Source: Lingula anatina
Taxonomy: Eukaryota > Brachiopoda > Lingulata > Lingulida > Lingulidae
NCBI RefSeq assembly: GCF_001039355.2
Contig: NW_019775907.1
Span: forward strand, 90,781 to 154,780
Direction: 5' to 3'
Length of the DNA: 64,000 nucleotides
Part shown: in pieces, positions 12,344-27,100 of the stretch
Numbering within the stretch: the first letter of the stretch is position 1
How the letters are laid out: each line of letters opens with the position of its first letter
The notes under the pieces: model-generated
What the model saw: the letters and a program-made list of their open reading frames with translations, nothing else
What the model was told of the DNA's origin: nothing
Database searches by the model: none
Position numbers and translations under genes: made by a program

Positions 12344-15125
12344 GTAAGTCAATACCTAAAGATGAATATTGTAATCATGATTGTAGATCAATACATACTA
12401 CAATCTTATGGTCTTCAGTCAAAGTGTCCATTGGTTCTGGTTGTTGTCAGTTCCTTGAATGGCAAGTTTCGTTTCTATTTGAGGAGAGCTATCCCAGTAC
12501 TAGTACAGCAGGCTCTATGATGACGATGATTTCGCCATTAGTATACATTCTAAGGGCCTATTCAAGAAAACAATAATGTCGACCTAGCTTGTGCTCCATG
12601 AACTCCATGAAGACATTCACTGATTGCAATCAGCTTAACAGACAAACACGCCCCCTATTGTTTGAACCTACTCATATAATTAACAGCTTATTTGTATTCT
12701 ACTAAATACCAAGAGGAGGTGCATTAGTCTGTCAATCTGATTACATTCAGCAAGAGTCCCCGTGGAGTAAGTTTGCATTAGTTAGGTCAACTTGACTCAT
12801 TCTGAACAGTCCCTAATCCACAGTTTCATCCTATTCTGGTAGTATTCCGGAAGTTGTATGTCATTGGATTGGCTTCGTTCGGTGAAATGATCTTAATAAA
12901 ATGCCCTAATAATGTTGGACGAACAGAGTTTAGATCAGTTAGTTAGAATGAAAATGTGATTTTGGTTATAGGATTAAATGAACAGCATTCCATTCTTTAT
13001 AAGATGTGTCATGGAAAATCCCTGACTTTTTTTTTTTTGAATGACAACGTGACCTTTCTAAAAAGAAATAACAGGCAAGTCTGAATGAGTTTGCTCAAGG
13101 TCCTTCAAAGGCAATAGGTTTCATTCGAACGAAGAAGAGTAAAAAAAGAAGAGATGGCTTATTGATAGAACAGGTTTTGATGTAGGTTTTCAAAGGCAAC
13201 GAGTTTCATTTAAGTGAAAGTGACAGTCTCTTATTTCTGTTGAATTAGAAAGACGACACCATATTGTTGCCAAGTGACTTTCATATTTTCACTTTTGATT
13301 TTGAATCAACTTTGAATTTGGTAGCTATAAAGAAATTGGTACCCATTAATTTGCCAGGCAGCTTATTTCTATTCAATTGTCCTTGCTTCTCTCACAGGAT
13401 TGCAAAAGCTTGAAGTCAGGCTACATTTTCTTTTCTCTCTTGTATGGATTCCTTGTGGCTTCACTATCTGTGGAAAATTGTGTCACATAATACAGTTGTA
13501 TATGCTTTTGTTGGTTTCTTCCTCTAATGATGCTTCTACCTTGAATATTTTTTGATTGAGATATTATCACTTTCATCACAAATCAAATGAAACATTCAAA
13601 ATTAGAAACTGTAGGTCAAAGTTTATATCAGATCGTGTATTAGAAGCATTATTGTAACACTTGTACACAGCTGCACACCTGCAATCTCTTGTTTCCAAGA
13701 GTGAAAAAGTTGCGATTATATCAATTTTTCACCTCAGGATAGTTGGGGCATGAAATTCTACAGCGACAAGTTTTACATCTGCATAACCAAGTTAAATACA
13801 AAGCATAAATGCTGTGTGGGAAAGTTACTTAATATACAAAAGAACAAATGTAGTGTTTGCCAATGATTCAGGAGTGATTACTGTATAGGGCCATAGTTCT
13901 GATGAATAACTGCACTGAAATGTCACTGTGAATCAAGTCTTTTTTTACACACAAAAACACATTCTTTTTGGGAAGTACAGAAAGGCTGAACCCCAATGAA
14001 TGTCAACCTCATAGCTTATATAAAATGGAGTAAAAAGGGGTTCTATAATGCATTCTTTAAAAAAGGCTTTTGCACAGTAGCTTTTTGCACCTCATTTCAG
14101 AATCTATGCCTCATGTTTAATTCAACCATCATTACTGTGGAAGCATTTAGTGGGAGACTTGCAGTTAGGTGTGTAATACGATCTGCCTTTTACCTGGGCT
14201 ACCTTTCTTTGAACAGGGGAGCTAAGTTTTGTTCAAACTCGAGGTGACATCGGGGTGAAGGCAGTAATCTAAAGACAAAGCTTACTTAGCAAACACACTG
14301 TATTTTTTCAACTTTATCATCGTTCGTTGCATTTTTTGTCAACAGTTTCCAATAATGACATTGATTGTCGATTTTTTAATGGCAAAGGGTTCAAAGATAG
14401 CGAAAATTCCATCGTACCTGTAAATTGTTTTGAGACTTTTCATTTTGAAGCGAACTTTGTAATATTACACTTTGGACAACAACAACCCGGTGACATAAAC
14501 ACAACAAGTTGATAGAATATGTGCATTCCTATGAAAATTATAACTGAATTACACCCTTGCACTTGGTCACACTGTGGCTTTTTCTTGTCCAATCCCAGTC
14601 AGGCTTGTATATATTTTGACCTAGACCTAGAAAAGGGGGTTTGGTGCACTTGCGTCAAGTGTCCCCAATTACGTCAGCCAGGCATCATTTTATTATCTGG
14701 TCAGCGAACAACAGCTGACCGCGGGTATTTTTATCAACAGACATCCACTAACAAATGTCACAAACACTGACCGATCAGATTGAGAAATTATCAGCCCCAG
14801 GCACTGAGGGTAGTGACTAAAGCTTTGAAGTGCCATTCAAAAGTTATATATATGTATATAGGTAGGAGCTGGTAGGAGAGAATACCTAGCAAATCGGCTT
14901 AGGTGTTTACTCATGGGAAAAAATTCAAGAATCTTTACCCAGTAAACAGCACACCTTGACTGTCAAGCTTGAATGTCATTTCTTTTATGTTTGCTCTTCC
15001 CAAAAGCAATGTTGACCAGACTTGAATTACCTGCATCCTTGATTCAAGATCAGGACCCATGGTAACCTTCTCCACTTGTGTGTGCATGTGTGTGTGCGTG
15101 CGTATGTATGTGTGTGTGTGTGTGT

Positions 15126-15167
<42 letters not shown>

Positions 15168-18100
15168 CTTAAATGTACTTTTATATACATAAGATTACTA
15201 AAAAAGTGATATTTTGAAAGCATTTTGTGTAGGTATAAAATTGTTTTTCAGCTACGTTGAACCAAGGTAACGTGAAAAAGAGGTTGTCAGAGAAAAGAAG
15301 CTACAAAATTTACAGTATAAAAATCATAATTTGCCAAGCCTTTCAGTTGTGGTATGTCAGGGGAAATCATTAGCATACCTGTCTGTTTATCTTTTAAATT
15401 TATGTTAGGATGATTGCCACCTCATTCAACCTTCATGTTTCATATAATTGAATTTTGTCAGACCTTTTTTTTCCCGAAAATTAAGATTAGAGGAAGGCGT
15501 CAAACAGGTTTTTTGGTTGCTCTCTCAAGAGGTGCAGGGTTTTTAAGAAAAATGATGGCTATTATGTGTAGGTCTAAAAGTGTGGATAAGATGAAGAAAG
15601 GATAAGGACATAACGTGTTTGCATTTTTGGACGTAAAAATTTGCTCATTTATCTAACATCAACTTCTAAATTGAACTTGCATTCCATTAAGTTAAGATTG
15701 GAATAAAAAGCAAATAAGATTGATATCTTTGAAGCATCAAAGTATATATTCATATTTGTCACTTGCTTTAGTCACATTGTTAATTAAAAGCAGAAAGAAA
15801 GATGGAAAGACTTGTGATTCTCTTAGTTGTTCCTTTGGCTAGGCCTTTGTTTTCTTGTGTCAACACAGTGAAATATCAGTGGTACATAACTTCCTCATGT
15901 CTGGGCTTGGGCCTTTTTAAAGAACCAATATAGCAACATTCCCATTAGTCACTGTTAAGACCCATTTTAAATTGTTATATGTCACCTAAATATTTCAGAT
16001 TGCTTGGTTTTGTGCTGTGGATCCTCATTAAGTAAATTGCAATCAGCCTAGTTTTATAAATGCACAAATGTATGATGCCCAGATTGAAAAGATTTCAACG
16101 GCAGCTGATGTGTGCTCCTTTTCATTGTCAGACAGATATAGTCTTGATTATCATCAGATGTAGGTGAATGTGACACGAGGACTGTCGCACACATGATCAA
16201 ATAGACCATAGCATCTAAATCCGTTCTTTGTATGCGTGCTTTACACTGTAGCAATGGAGTCTGCACGAACACAGGCACAGCTGTGATGAGATATTATAAC
16301 ATCACTCAGGTTAATATTTAATAACTCACAGAAAAATAAAGAAGGCAGAAATTCAAGCATGAGATAGACGAGCTATGATTACGTTGAAAATGGCAGAGGT
16401 AGGTGTGACAGGAATGATGGTCACAGTGAGAGCGACATGGAGGCTTCATGGATGCAGAACAGACTGTAGGATATTGAGGATTTGTTAAGAATCCTTGGTA
16501 GGATATGTCAGGATCCTCTGTAAGATATGTTAGAATACGTTAGCATATGTAAGCATCCTCTCCTCTGTGTGCTATGGTATGCATCTTTATTTTTTTAAAA
16601 TTTTGTCTGCCTTTTATTGAAGGAGATATCTTTATTGCCTCCCTTTCTCTAAGTAAACAAATACATTTTTTATAAAGGGAGGTGAAGATCAGAAGGCCTG
16701 TAAGCTGTATTTAGAACTGTTTCTTTTGTGTACCACCCTATGGAATATTTTCCCTCTTTACCTTAAGTAAACTACAAAAAAGAATTTTAGGAAAAATGTA
16801 GATTGATACGCCTGTAAGGAGTATGAGAAGTCACGACCAACTTCTTGATGCTGCAGGTAAGTGGATGGTGTCCACCTCTTTCCCTAAGCCCTAAATACCT
16901 GTGTCATCTCTATGTTATGGTTTACTAGCCTTGACACATCAGACATCAGATAACAATTAAACACCTGTATCTAAACTGAGGGATGATGTGCTAAGTTAAT
17001 TTGACATTGTATATTGAAGTGAAACAACTTGTTATATCAGATTTATGCTGACCGTGAGAGTTTTTATTTTGTGGATGTCACCTGCAGTTTTATTGAAATG
17101 GATTGAGAGGATTACTGGTACGCTGAAAAAGTTTTGGTCCCAATTTGGTTTTTAAAAAATTTCTAATGAAAAGGGGACAACCTGTCTTTTTTTTTCTTTT
17201 CGTTACTTCACATTGATTTCTAAAATGTGACATTATAAACAAACCTATAAGAAGAAAAATGTTAATCCTAATGTTTGTTGCTCAAATAGTCCCGTTTTTG
17301 CATTGGAACACCAGTTGATTTGTCAAGTCAGGATTGATGTGTTTATTATGTATGCTTAAAGCTGCTCACATCCTTAAGTTTACCAGTTTGTCAGGTTCCA
17401 ATACCTTTCCATACAACTTTTCAGTATCTGTGATTGGCTACAGTATGTAACAGAAAACACATGATGGCATGGCTATTTTCACTGTTCTCACCAACATCAT
17501 TATAACATTAGCTACTTAAACACATCTTTGCTTATATTTAACATGCTTACTTTAGACTTTTCTGTGCTTGTTACTCCAATGAAACATCTTCTTTTTTTTT
17601 GTTTTGTTTTAATGAAGCAGATAAAAGGTTAACTTCTATGCCACTATTACTAAATCATTGATCACTATTAGACTTCATTGGACATAAAAAACCCTGTTAA
17701 ACTGTTGAGAAACATTCCACTGCCATAAACTTCGGATGTTCCTCTTTCCAAGTACTTATCTCAAAATTTATGCTTGCACTTGGGCAGCATATCTCGTAGG
17801 TAAGGCACTTCAACTTGATAGATGGTGGCCACTTCTCCATTTTTCTCAGGTGGCCAATTAAGGGAAAGGAGAAAAATGAATGACTCCTGTCAAACCAAAC
17901 CACTTGCAATATTGTAATTAATTGAAGATACGCCAGTGCTGGGTTGGGGTGTTGGTGAAAAAATTTGTGCGGTTGTATTAGCATAAGAAAGGTGACATTA
18001 TAACTATAGTGGAATTTTGCAACAAAAATATTTTGGTTATTACTTCCCAAATTCCATACATAACTTACTTTTATATTTTTAGGTGAATTCTTTTTAGTAA

Positions 18101-21100
18101 AAGAGAAGGAATTCCTCTTGCTTCTTAGAAGCAAATATTTGTTGTTTTGGGTATTACCAACATTCCATTCTTTTGGGAAAATATAATTAATCAGTTTTGT
18201 TCCAATTTAGGAAACAATTTCCATAACTGTTATGGATTAAGATGTCCAATGGCTGCACGTAATTTGTTTAAATTCTTTTGAGCAAAAAATTGATGATGGA
18301 GGTATTTTTTAATAATGTCCTGCTGAGCACAAATCCCTAGTTGCTTTCACTAATCTTGTTACAAACTAACCTTAATGCCCAGTACAAGTGCTGATTAAAA
18401 AAGGTCGTTATCTTTGCCAAGGCCGTTCATGACATTGTGTCATCCATCTGTTACATTTTTTGTTAAAGGTTCAGTTGTCTACAAGAAAGTAAAAAAAAGT
18501 TGAGTTAAATTATTGCTGTTTTATTCTGTTTAGATTGTAAAAGAAAAGAGACAGTTTTAAGCATGTTGATGGGATGAGTCTTGTGTTTTATTTTATTTCA
18601 AACCCTGTTTTATTTGCAGTGCATTCTTTCTGTATTTGTCCTTGCAAACGATAATAGAAAACATTGCAACAGTTAACTACAGATTTCAGACACTTCATGT
18701 TCCAATTTATTTTTTCTCAAAATGCATCATTTTGGCTTCTTTCAAGAAAACAAACAAATAAATGAACTACTAATAATGATATGAACAAGTGAATGAAAGC
18801 AGAAGTTTTTTTTTCTTTATAGTTTAGCCCACATTGCTTTGTAAATGACAATCATTTTTAAAAAGCATTATTAATTAATTAAAGTTGTTTCTTATTCAGT
18901 GAATAATTATTGATTTAACCTTTTTTTTAATGTCAGTGAGGCCATCAGCATTTTTCTGTCTTGTGCTTATGTTATGATTTACCAGGTTGAGATATCAAAT
19001 CAGAGTGTAAATACTTCACTTTATGAAAGTTTTTTTTTTTTTTTTTTTTTTTTGCAAAATTAATATTCTGAGAAAAAGTCTGCATTACTGATTAATCTTC
19101 TACAAGGATATTATTTATGATGATGATGTTTTCCCTGGAGAGGTCAGAGCATAAATAGCAGACATTTCTCACCAAACTGGTGACTTATGTTTAATATCCT
19201 GTTTGATTAAAATGTTAGTGTTTGTGGTCTTAGAAAGATTGTAGTAGGCGGTTCCAATCTTATCTTTGGTAGACAACTCAACTTCAGGGCTTATACATTG
19301 ACACGCCCCGATGACCAAAGGCATGAAATAATTGTCATATCTCAGGTGGATCAGACTGACGTAGGTAGACATTTGGTGTATTAAGGTGAGGGCATAGGGT
19401 GTACCAGATTATGGTAATCTCCCTGTAATTTTGAACAAATTTATTTTATTTATTTTTCAAAGTAGAAAGTTTGATAGGAAATTTTGAATATTAGGGAGTT
19501 ATGGTTTTTGTCAGACAATGTATTTTATATGTAATTTAAACTATAAATTTTGTAAATAAAACAAAAATGTTTGAAACAATTGAGCTATGCAAATAAAAGA
19601 AGAATTGATTGTTCTTTGAACAAATTTGAAAGAAGAAATTGCCTATGCAGGACACTGAATGTCGCATTCAGTAAATAAACCATCGGTATGCAGATGAGAT
19701 TAAACAGTTCCCTCGCTGCACAGTGAGATTTCAATGTCCGTAATGTTACATGATTTACACAGTGAACACATTTATATATATATGGAACAGAGGCATTAGC
19801 CTGGAAATAGTGCCATCAATCTGGTTCTTTTACATACCATCTTTGTGATATGTCATTAAAATGGCATTATAGGGCAGGCTGAAGGTGAATTTTTTGCATT
19901 ATGCAATGGAATCTTGACGGCAGATGGTGCAGTATTATTTTAGAAACTAACTGTTTGGTTGCTGTCNNNNNNNNNNNNNNNNNNNNNNNNNNNNNNNNNN
20001 NNNNNNNNNNNNNNNNNNNNNNNNNNNNNNNNNNNNNNNNNNNNNNNNNNNNNNNNNNNNNNNNNNNNNNNNNNNNNNNNNNNNNNNNNNNNNNNNNNNN
20101 NNNNNNNNNNNNNNNNNNNNNNNNNNNNNNNNNNNNNNNNNNNNNNNNNNNNNNNNNNNNNNNNNNNNNNNNNNNNNNNNNNNNNNNNNNNNNNNNNNNN
20201 NNNNNNNNNNNNNNNNNNNNNNNNNNNNNNNNNNNNNNNNNNNNNNNNNNNNNNNNNNNNNNNNNNNNNNNNNNNNNNNNNNNNNNNNNNNNNNNNNNNN
20301 NNNNNNNNNNNNNNNNNNNNNNNNNNNNNNNNNNNNNNNNNNNNNNNNNNNNNNNNNNNNNNNNNNNNNNNNNNNNNNNNNNNNNNNNNNNNNNNNNNNN
20401 NNNNNNNNNNNNNNNNNNNNNNNNNNNNNNNNNNNNNNNNNNNNNNNNNNNNNNNNNNNNNNNNNNNNNNNNNNNNNNNNNNNNNNNNNNNNNNNNNNNN
20501 NNNNNNNNNNNNNNNNNNNNNNNNNNNNNNNNNNNNNNNNNNNNNNNNNNNNNNNNNNNNNNNNNNNNNNNNNNNNNNNNNNNNNNNNNNNNNNNNNNNN
20601 NNNNNNNNNNNNNNNNNNNNNNNNNNNNNNNNNNNNNNNNNNNTTTTTTTTTTTTTTTTTTTTTTGCAAAATTAATATTCTGAGAAAAAGTCTGCATTAC
20701 TGATTAATCTTCTACAAGGATATTATTTATGATGATGATGTTTTCCCTGGAGAGGTCAGAGCATAAATAGCAGACATTTCTCACCAAACTGGTGACTTAT
20801 GTTTAATATCCTGTTTGATTAAAATGTTAGTGTTTGTGGTCTTAGAAAGATTGTAGTAGGCGGTTCCAATCTTATCTTTGGTAGACAACTCAACTTCAGG
20901 GCTTATACATTGACACGCCCCGATGACCAAAGGCATGAAATAATTGTCATATCTCAGGTGGATCAGACTGACGGAGGTAGACATTTGGTGTAGTAAGGTG
21001 AGGGCATAGGGTGTACCAGATTATGGTAATCTCCCTGTAATTTTGAACAAATTTATTTTATTTATTTTTCAAAGTAGAAAGTTTGATAGGAAATTTTGAA

Positions 21101-24100
21101 TATTAGGGAGTTATGGTTTTTGTCAGACAATGTATTTTATATGTAATTTAAACTATAAATTTTGTAAATAAAACAAAAATGTTTGAAACAATTGAGCTAT
21201 GCAAATAAAAGAAGAATTGATTGTTCTTTGAACAAATTTGAAAGAAGAAATTGCCTATGCAGGACACTGAATGTCGCATTCAGTAAATAAACCATCGGTA
21301 TGCAGATGAGATTAAACAGTTCCCTCGCTGCACAGTGAGATTTCAATGTCCGTAATGTTACATGATTTACACAGTGAACACATTTATATATATATGGAAC
21401 AGAGGCATTAGCCTGGAAATAGTGCCATCAATCTGGTTCTTTTACATACCATCTTTGTGATATGTCATTAAAATGGCATTATAGGGCAGGCTGAAGGTGA
21501 ATTTTTTGCATTATGCAATGGAATCTTGACGGCAGATGGTGCAGTATTATTTTAGAAACTAACTGTTTGGTTGCTGTCGTGCGCATTATACTTGGAATTA
21601 GTTTGATCATTTTATTTAGCATACTTTGCTCCAAACACACACTTGCACAAAACGAGAGAGAGAGAGAGAGAGAGACGATGTTCATTACCCAGTCAACATA
21701 TATATTTAAATCATTCACCAAGCAACACGAAGCCCTTCCCCTCTCCCCCCCCCCCCCATTTCCCCCCTGACACCACAACATGACTTCTCAGGTAAAGAGG
21801 GTTTAAAAGAGAGTGTTTCCTTAGTATAAAAGTTCTGTGTATATTTAATCCTGATTGTGGTTGAGATAATTACAGGCTAATGAGAAGCTTTTCATTGTGG
21901 ATAAGGTCATTTCATGGGTGAAGTGGGTTTAAGGTGTCTCCCATTACTCCTTGACTGTGAGGTCTAAGGTAAGAGCATTTGTTTTGACCATTAAGTGAAG
22001 ATATTCATGTTACTTAGTGACTTTGGAATACATGACTGTCTCCTGTTCTCCGTCAATAGGTGGTGTTAAGTTAGCCTACCCTAGGAAGAGGGGAGGGTTC
22101 TCATTTTGATGAAGAGGCTTTTAGGGGATTCTCATGTTTCCTGGTGCAAAGATGTGCACATTTTTGGATAAAGGTAGATTAGAATATTTATTGCTGTACG
22201 AGATGAAGAAATTTAAGATAAACTATTATGGTCATTACAGAAAATGGAATTGAATTAAGGTTTAAATTGAAAAAATTGGTGAAAATTTTGAAGAATGCTT
22301 TAGTAAAGATACGCCATTGAGGGGACGGCCAACATAAAAGCAATACCTGTCAAGTTATTTTATTTAAAATGTGTATGTATGTAGTCAGCAGTGGTGTTGG
22401 TGGTGGAAAGGAGGGTATGAAGTGGAGAAGAGGTGCTGATCTATCTTTAACATAATGTGAACATGCCATATTTTTAGTTCAAGATCCTCTTACATGGCTG
22501 AGGATATGTGGGGTCCATCTCCAGGCTGTGTGAAATGTTACTGCCTGTGTAACACTGATAAAACAGGATAACGTCCCCAATCTTTTCTACATATCATCAC
22601 ATGACGACAACCTTCTCACCTTTGTCTAAACACCTGCAAACAGAGCATCATGTTTTGCTATCAAGTACAGTTCTTACATGATGAAATACATCCAAGATTA
22701 AAGATTAAGGAGATGCTTAGAAAGATAAAGACAATAAAAATGGATGTTTAAACGTGTGACCGCATAGAGTGTGAACCTGTGTCACATCTTGCGATCAATA
22801 TTTTTGATTTGATCTCAGTGAGTTTGCAAATGGGTCATTTATAAAGGGATTTTGCACTTATATTTGGTAATAAGATGTCATACCTAAGACGCCCTGGACC
22901 TAATACCATTAGATAATGCAGGAGTTATCTTGCTTATTGTGGAATAATAATACCTCTCCTATCTGTGATGAAGCCATCTTCCACATGATAATTTTTCCCA
23001 TCGGACATTTTGCAGGGCAATGGATGTATGTAATCTTAAAACTTTAATTTGGAACAAGTACATTTGAGTTTCGAATTAATTTAAAGGCAGAATTTTCCAA
23101 GTACCATAAAGGGTTGAATAATACCAAAGATTTGTCTCTTAAGTATTAGATTTTTTTTTCTAATTTTTATTTAGATCATTGGATGGTTGGAATGCTGATG
23201 TTTTATATCCTTTTATGAATGTTTCCTTTTGAAATATCCATCATATTTCTGATGAAGTTATGAATTGAACCAGAAAAAAAAACATGATTTAACTGCTATG
23301 TGATCACTACTGTTTATTTAATCATTAAGTATTTTGTCTCTTTGTATCTTTTCAGTACGGACCAAATCAAGCAAGAGATAGAAAAAAGATTGAGAAGCGT
23401 AAGTAGAAAGCTTACATATTCATGCAGATAATTCAGGAAAAAAAAAAAAGAAAAAACAATGAAAAATTATAGTAATTGAAAAGTAGCTTGAAATATAGTT
23501 ATATATGTAAAAAGAAATGTTTTTCTTCTTTTATTCTGGGTTGTGACTTTGACAACGAGGCACGAAAAACGTGAAGGGCTGGGATGGGGAGGGGTTGATT
23601 TTGGTCATGAGGGTGTTGGCACGATGTGATGAGAAAGCATAGACATGGGGAACAGCCAGGACAGATGAGTGTCTGTTTAATTTCTTTGTATATAAATGAG
23701 TTGAAAATAAAGATGGACATGAAGTGATGGATCTGTAAACCATTAAAAAAGTGTCAACCGGTGTTAATGTATGCAGTAGTTGTAGAAATGAACATTTATC
23801 AAAAATAAAGCACAGTCTGTTGTCTTTGTGAATGAATCAGCAGTTGTTACATTCTTCCAATGTTACAAAATATTCAGTGGATCATTTTAGTGTTATTAAT
23901 TTCTAATGAATTTTTTTATGTATTCATGAACGACAAGAAGGCCTACAACTATTGCTTTTAAATTCAAAGTGAAATTTTATTTCAGAATTTGGTCATTGCT
24001 TTCTTTGTAAAAAATTCAGTTTTCAGCTTTTACAGTTACATCCTTACAAAACCATTGAGACTGAAGTTCTTCAGGATAATCATATGGGCTGTTTATTTAA

Positions 24101-27100
24101 TGGCAATGGATCAAATTGTGTGTCAGTTGAAAATGTTTGTTTTGTCTTTTGTGACTTATGACACAATGCTTTATTGTATTAAATAATACTCTATACTCTC
24201 GGAGGTCTTATCTGCTCTTTTAGGTTGAATATAAAGGAAGACAATATTTCTTGTAAATGTTTACCTGCTAGATCATTAGGAAGTTGAACCACAATGGTTC
24301 AGTTGTAAATTAAGTTTTTCTTCTCTTTGTTAGCGAGCTTCAAAGCAACAGTTTGTTTGCTATGCTAACTTAAATGTATTTTGAAAAGGAAACTTGAAGG
24401 TCTTTTTCGAGCACCTTAAAATTCTTTCATGCAAATTCACCAGCTTAAGAAAACATTTAGTTGGAGATTTTATTCCAGACACGTAACTCTCGATGTGCAA
24501 AACAGACCACATTTGTATTGGATGTCAAAAATATGAAAAGTTTTATTTTTTTATTTCCACAAGGTCCCAGATGTCACCATATAATTTATTGAGAGAATGA
24601 AGTCATGATATTCCTATGAGTTATGTCAGTCTGCATGGTACAAGAACTATTGCAAGCTTACAATGAAACTTGTATTTTAAATAAACCCAGTTGACATGGA
24701 TGATTAACTATATAAAGTTGTCGTTCCAAAATTTGGATTCTTCATGCAATATTGAATGCAGGTTGGAATACATGGCAATGTTTTTATTTATCTTAATATT
24801 TAACATTTTTACAGTATATTATATGGAAAGGCACTACAGACATGCTTTTATTTATAGGCAGAATGGACCACGATTGCCATATCTAAATGATTATAGAGAA
24901 CATTCCTGGTTGCTTTAATGGAATAATATTGCTATTTTATATACTGAGGCATGACTGTTTAATCACCCAGTCTATGATACACATTCAAATTAACCTAAAT
25001 TCAGAATAAAGCTTTCAAGCAGTAAGATATTTCAATCAGTATCAAGTAAGAAATGACAGCCAACAATGTTTTACCATGTAGGAATTTAGATGCAAGCTTG
25101 CATATGTGCTTTCGTGGATAAATTTTCACCTATTTCAAAAGCAAGAAACATGTTTCTGTTTAATCAGAGACTGAAAGTGACGCTCTCTCTCTTGGGGGTA
25201 TGCAAATGAGACTGATTGATTAGTCTCCGGACTTTCTTTACATATACAAATATACAATTGACCACTTCCTTATCGCCTACTTGACGGGAGGTTGAAAAGA
25301 GCTGGAATTTTAACAGTGAATAAATAGGCTGTAAATCACCAGGGTAGTCCATAGCAGTCATTTCATCTTTGTCCCTCTGTGTTTGCACATCACAGGAACT
25401 TATGTTATATCAACAAGGTTGTGATAGGCTACTTCAAGGCTAAAGTGACGTGGAATTCAGAAACCATAACTACTACCTGTTCAGAGATATGATGACTCGG
25501 AGCTGACTAAGGGATAATTTGGTGGTGAAAAATCGAGCGTGGATTTTTTCTCCATGACCGCAAAACATTGCTCTCAATGCAGAGATAAGAATTGGGTCTG
25601 TCTTGGCTGCTGATTCTTAAAATAACTATTGAAATCATCAGTGAGCTATGGGATAAACAGTGTGACAGGTAGGAATCAGCAGTCAAGCGTCATGCGGGCT
25701 TTTCTTTAACCTGGTCTTGTGTAAATATCGGCTTTTGTGGTAGAACGACTTCATAAGGAGGCCTAATAGCTCTCCCCTCTCTATTTCTCCCTCTTGATAA
25801 GGATGCCCGCAAGGTACCAGTCAGGTAGGTGAATTTAGGACTTTAAGAAGTATTCAGGGAGACTTATTGGTTAATACGGTATGAAGTGGATTGGGAGCTC
25901 AAGGGACGTTAGGAGTGAAGTTGTAAGCTGGGCAACTGTTGGGCGTTAAGGTGGGCACTAGTCAAGCATGTACATAATACGTAAACTATTGAGCATTACG
26001 CAGGTGTGGCTACCTAGCCTATATTGAATTGAGAAGTATGTACTTTTTTTATGAAATCAATCTTAGGCGCCATTTATGCATGCTATCACGTTGGCTTTCT
26101 CCTTATAATATGTAATCGAAACTCTAGAGTTTACACACAACAAAGTAATATTGTGGCACTGGCAAACAATGTACCTGTCAACCAAGATGTGATCTATAAT
26201 CTTAAGCAGTATGTATGGAGGAGAATTTGTTCTGGGGAGAGGGTGTTTTTTTTTTTTTTAAGTACAGAAAAGCTTGAGTTGGTTTTTGTACGTCACGAAA
26301 GGTGGTGCAGTCGCAGGGTTTTTTCAGTGGGACTGAGTTGCCATCTTGTATCGTTGAAGTGTTTGGGAATGTTTGCACCACGGAAGGACATTCAGATCTA
26401 GGATACTTTAGTAAGTCTTTATTTCTGTTTTAAAAAAAGGCCAAGGGTCTTTTCTTGTGGAAACCATGAAGCGTTCTTTATTAGTGAAACATTGTGTATG
26501 GACTTCAGTAGGCTAGGAGTAGTATCTCCTTCTTGAGGGATTTGATTGTTGTGTATTCCCTCGACAAAAATTTTTGTACGATTCATGGAGAGCAACGGGT
26601 TCGCTCAATAAGGTGGTCAGAATTGACGGTGATTGGCAAGTTTGGGAAAGAATGGCCTAATTTATTTATTTATTTTTATTTTTTGACTACTTTTTGTAAA
26701 GTCATTAAGTAACATGTCACTGTTTTGAAATTGTTTTTACAGTTCTTTGCTTGATTCTTTCAAGGAAATCTGATGAAAAGATAAGTTCATGTCACTGCCA
26801 GTGGTTGGAAATGGTATAGGGGTTTGAAGTGTGGTAATATGAGTCAAGATAGCAACAGATAGCACCTTTTGGCATGTAATCAGTGCTTTGGTAAAAACTG
26901 GGTTGAGGTCCTCTACCACACCCCTTGTGAGCTGCCGCTTTATGTATGTTTTCCAATTTATTATCATGCATTAAGTGTTTTTACTATTCTGCAAAGAAAT
27001 ATAAGAGAACAAATGAGAGCACTGCCAAGTACCATGTTTTTTTCTCGCAAAACTGTTATCAGTCGTAGAGTTGAAAGTTTATCTAACTAGATGCGATTTC

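Larger units (their letters stand above)
12344..23355 (+). other. Intron 1 (about 11.0 kb as assembled); no gene recognised
   Basis: This is a long AT-rich intron with simple repeats. Its true length is uncertain because it contains the N gap and a repeated 913-bp block that may be an assembly artefact. Collapsing the repeat would shorten it by 1,612 bp. The longest open frame on the minus strand (17697-18134) has no recognisable motif. Confidence 0.7.

Noticed and set aside
17697-18134. 145-codon minus-strand open frame in intron 1
   Set aside because: No recognisable motif, odd composition and no splice or promoter context; likely chance in AT-rich DNA.
19867-20697. Long open frames of 238-276 codons across the N gap, on both strands
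   Set aside because: Nearly all their length is N. The flanks are the duplicated block and a homopolymer, with no coding evidence.
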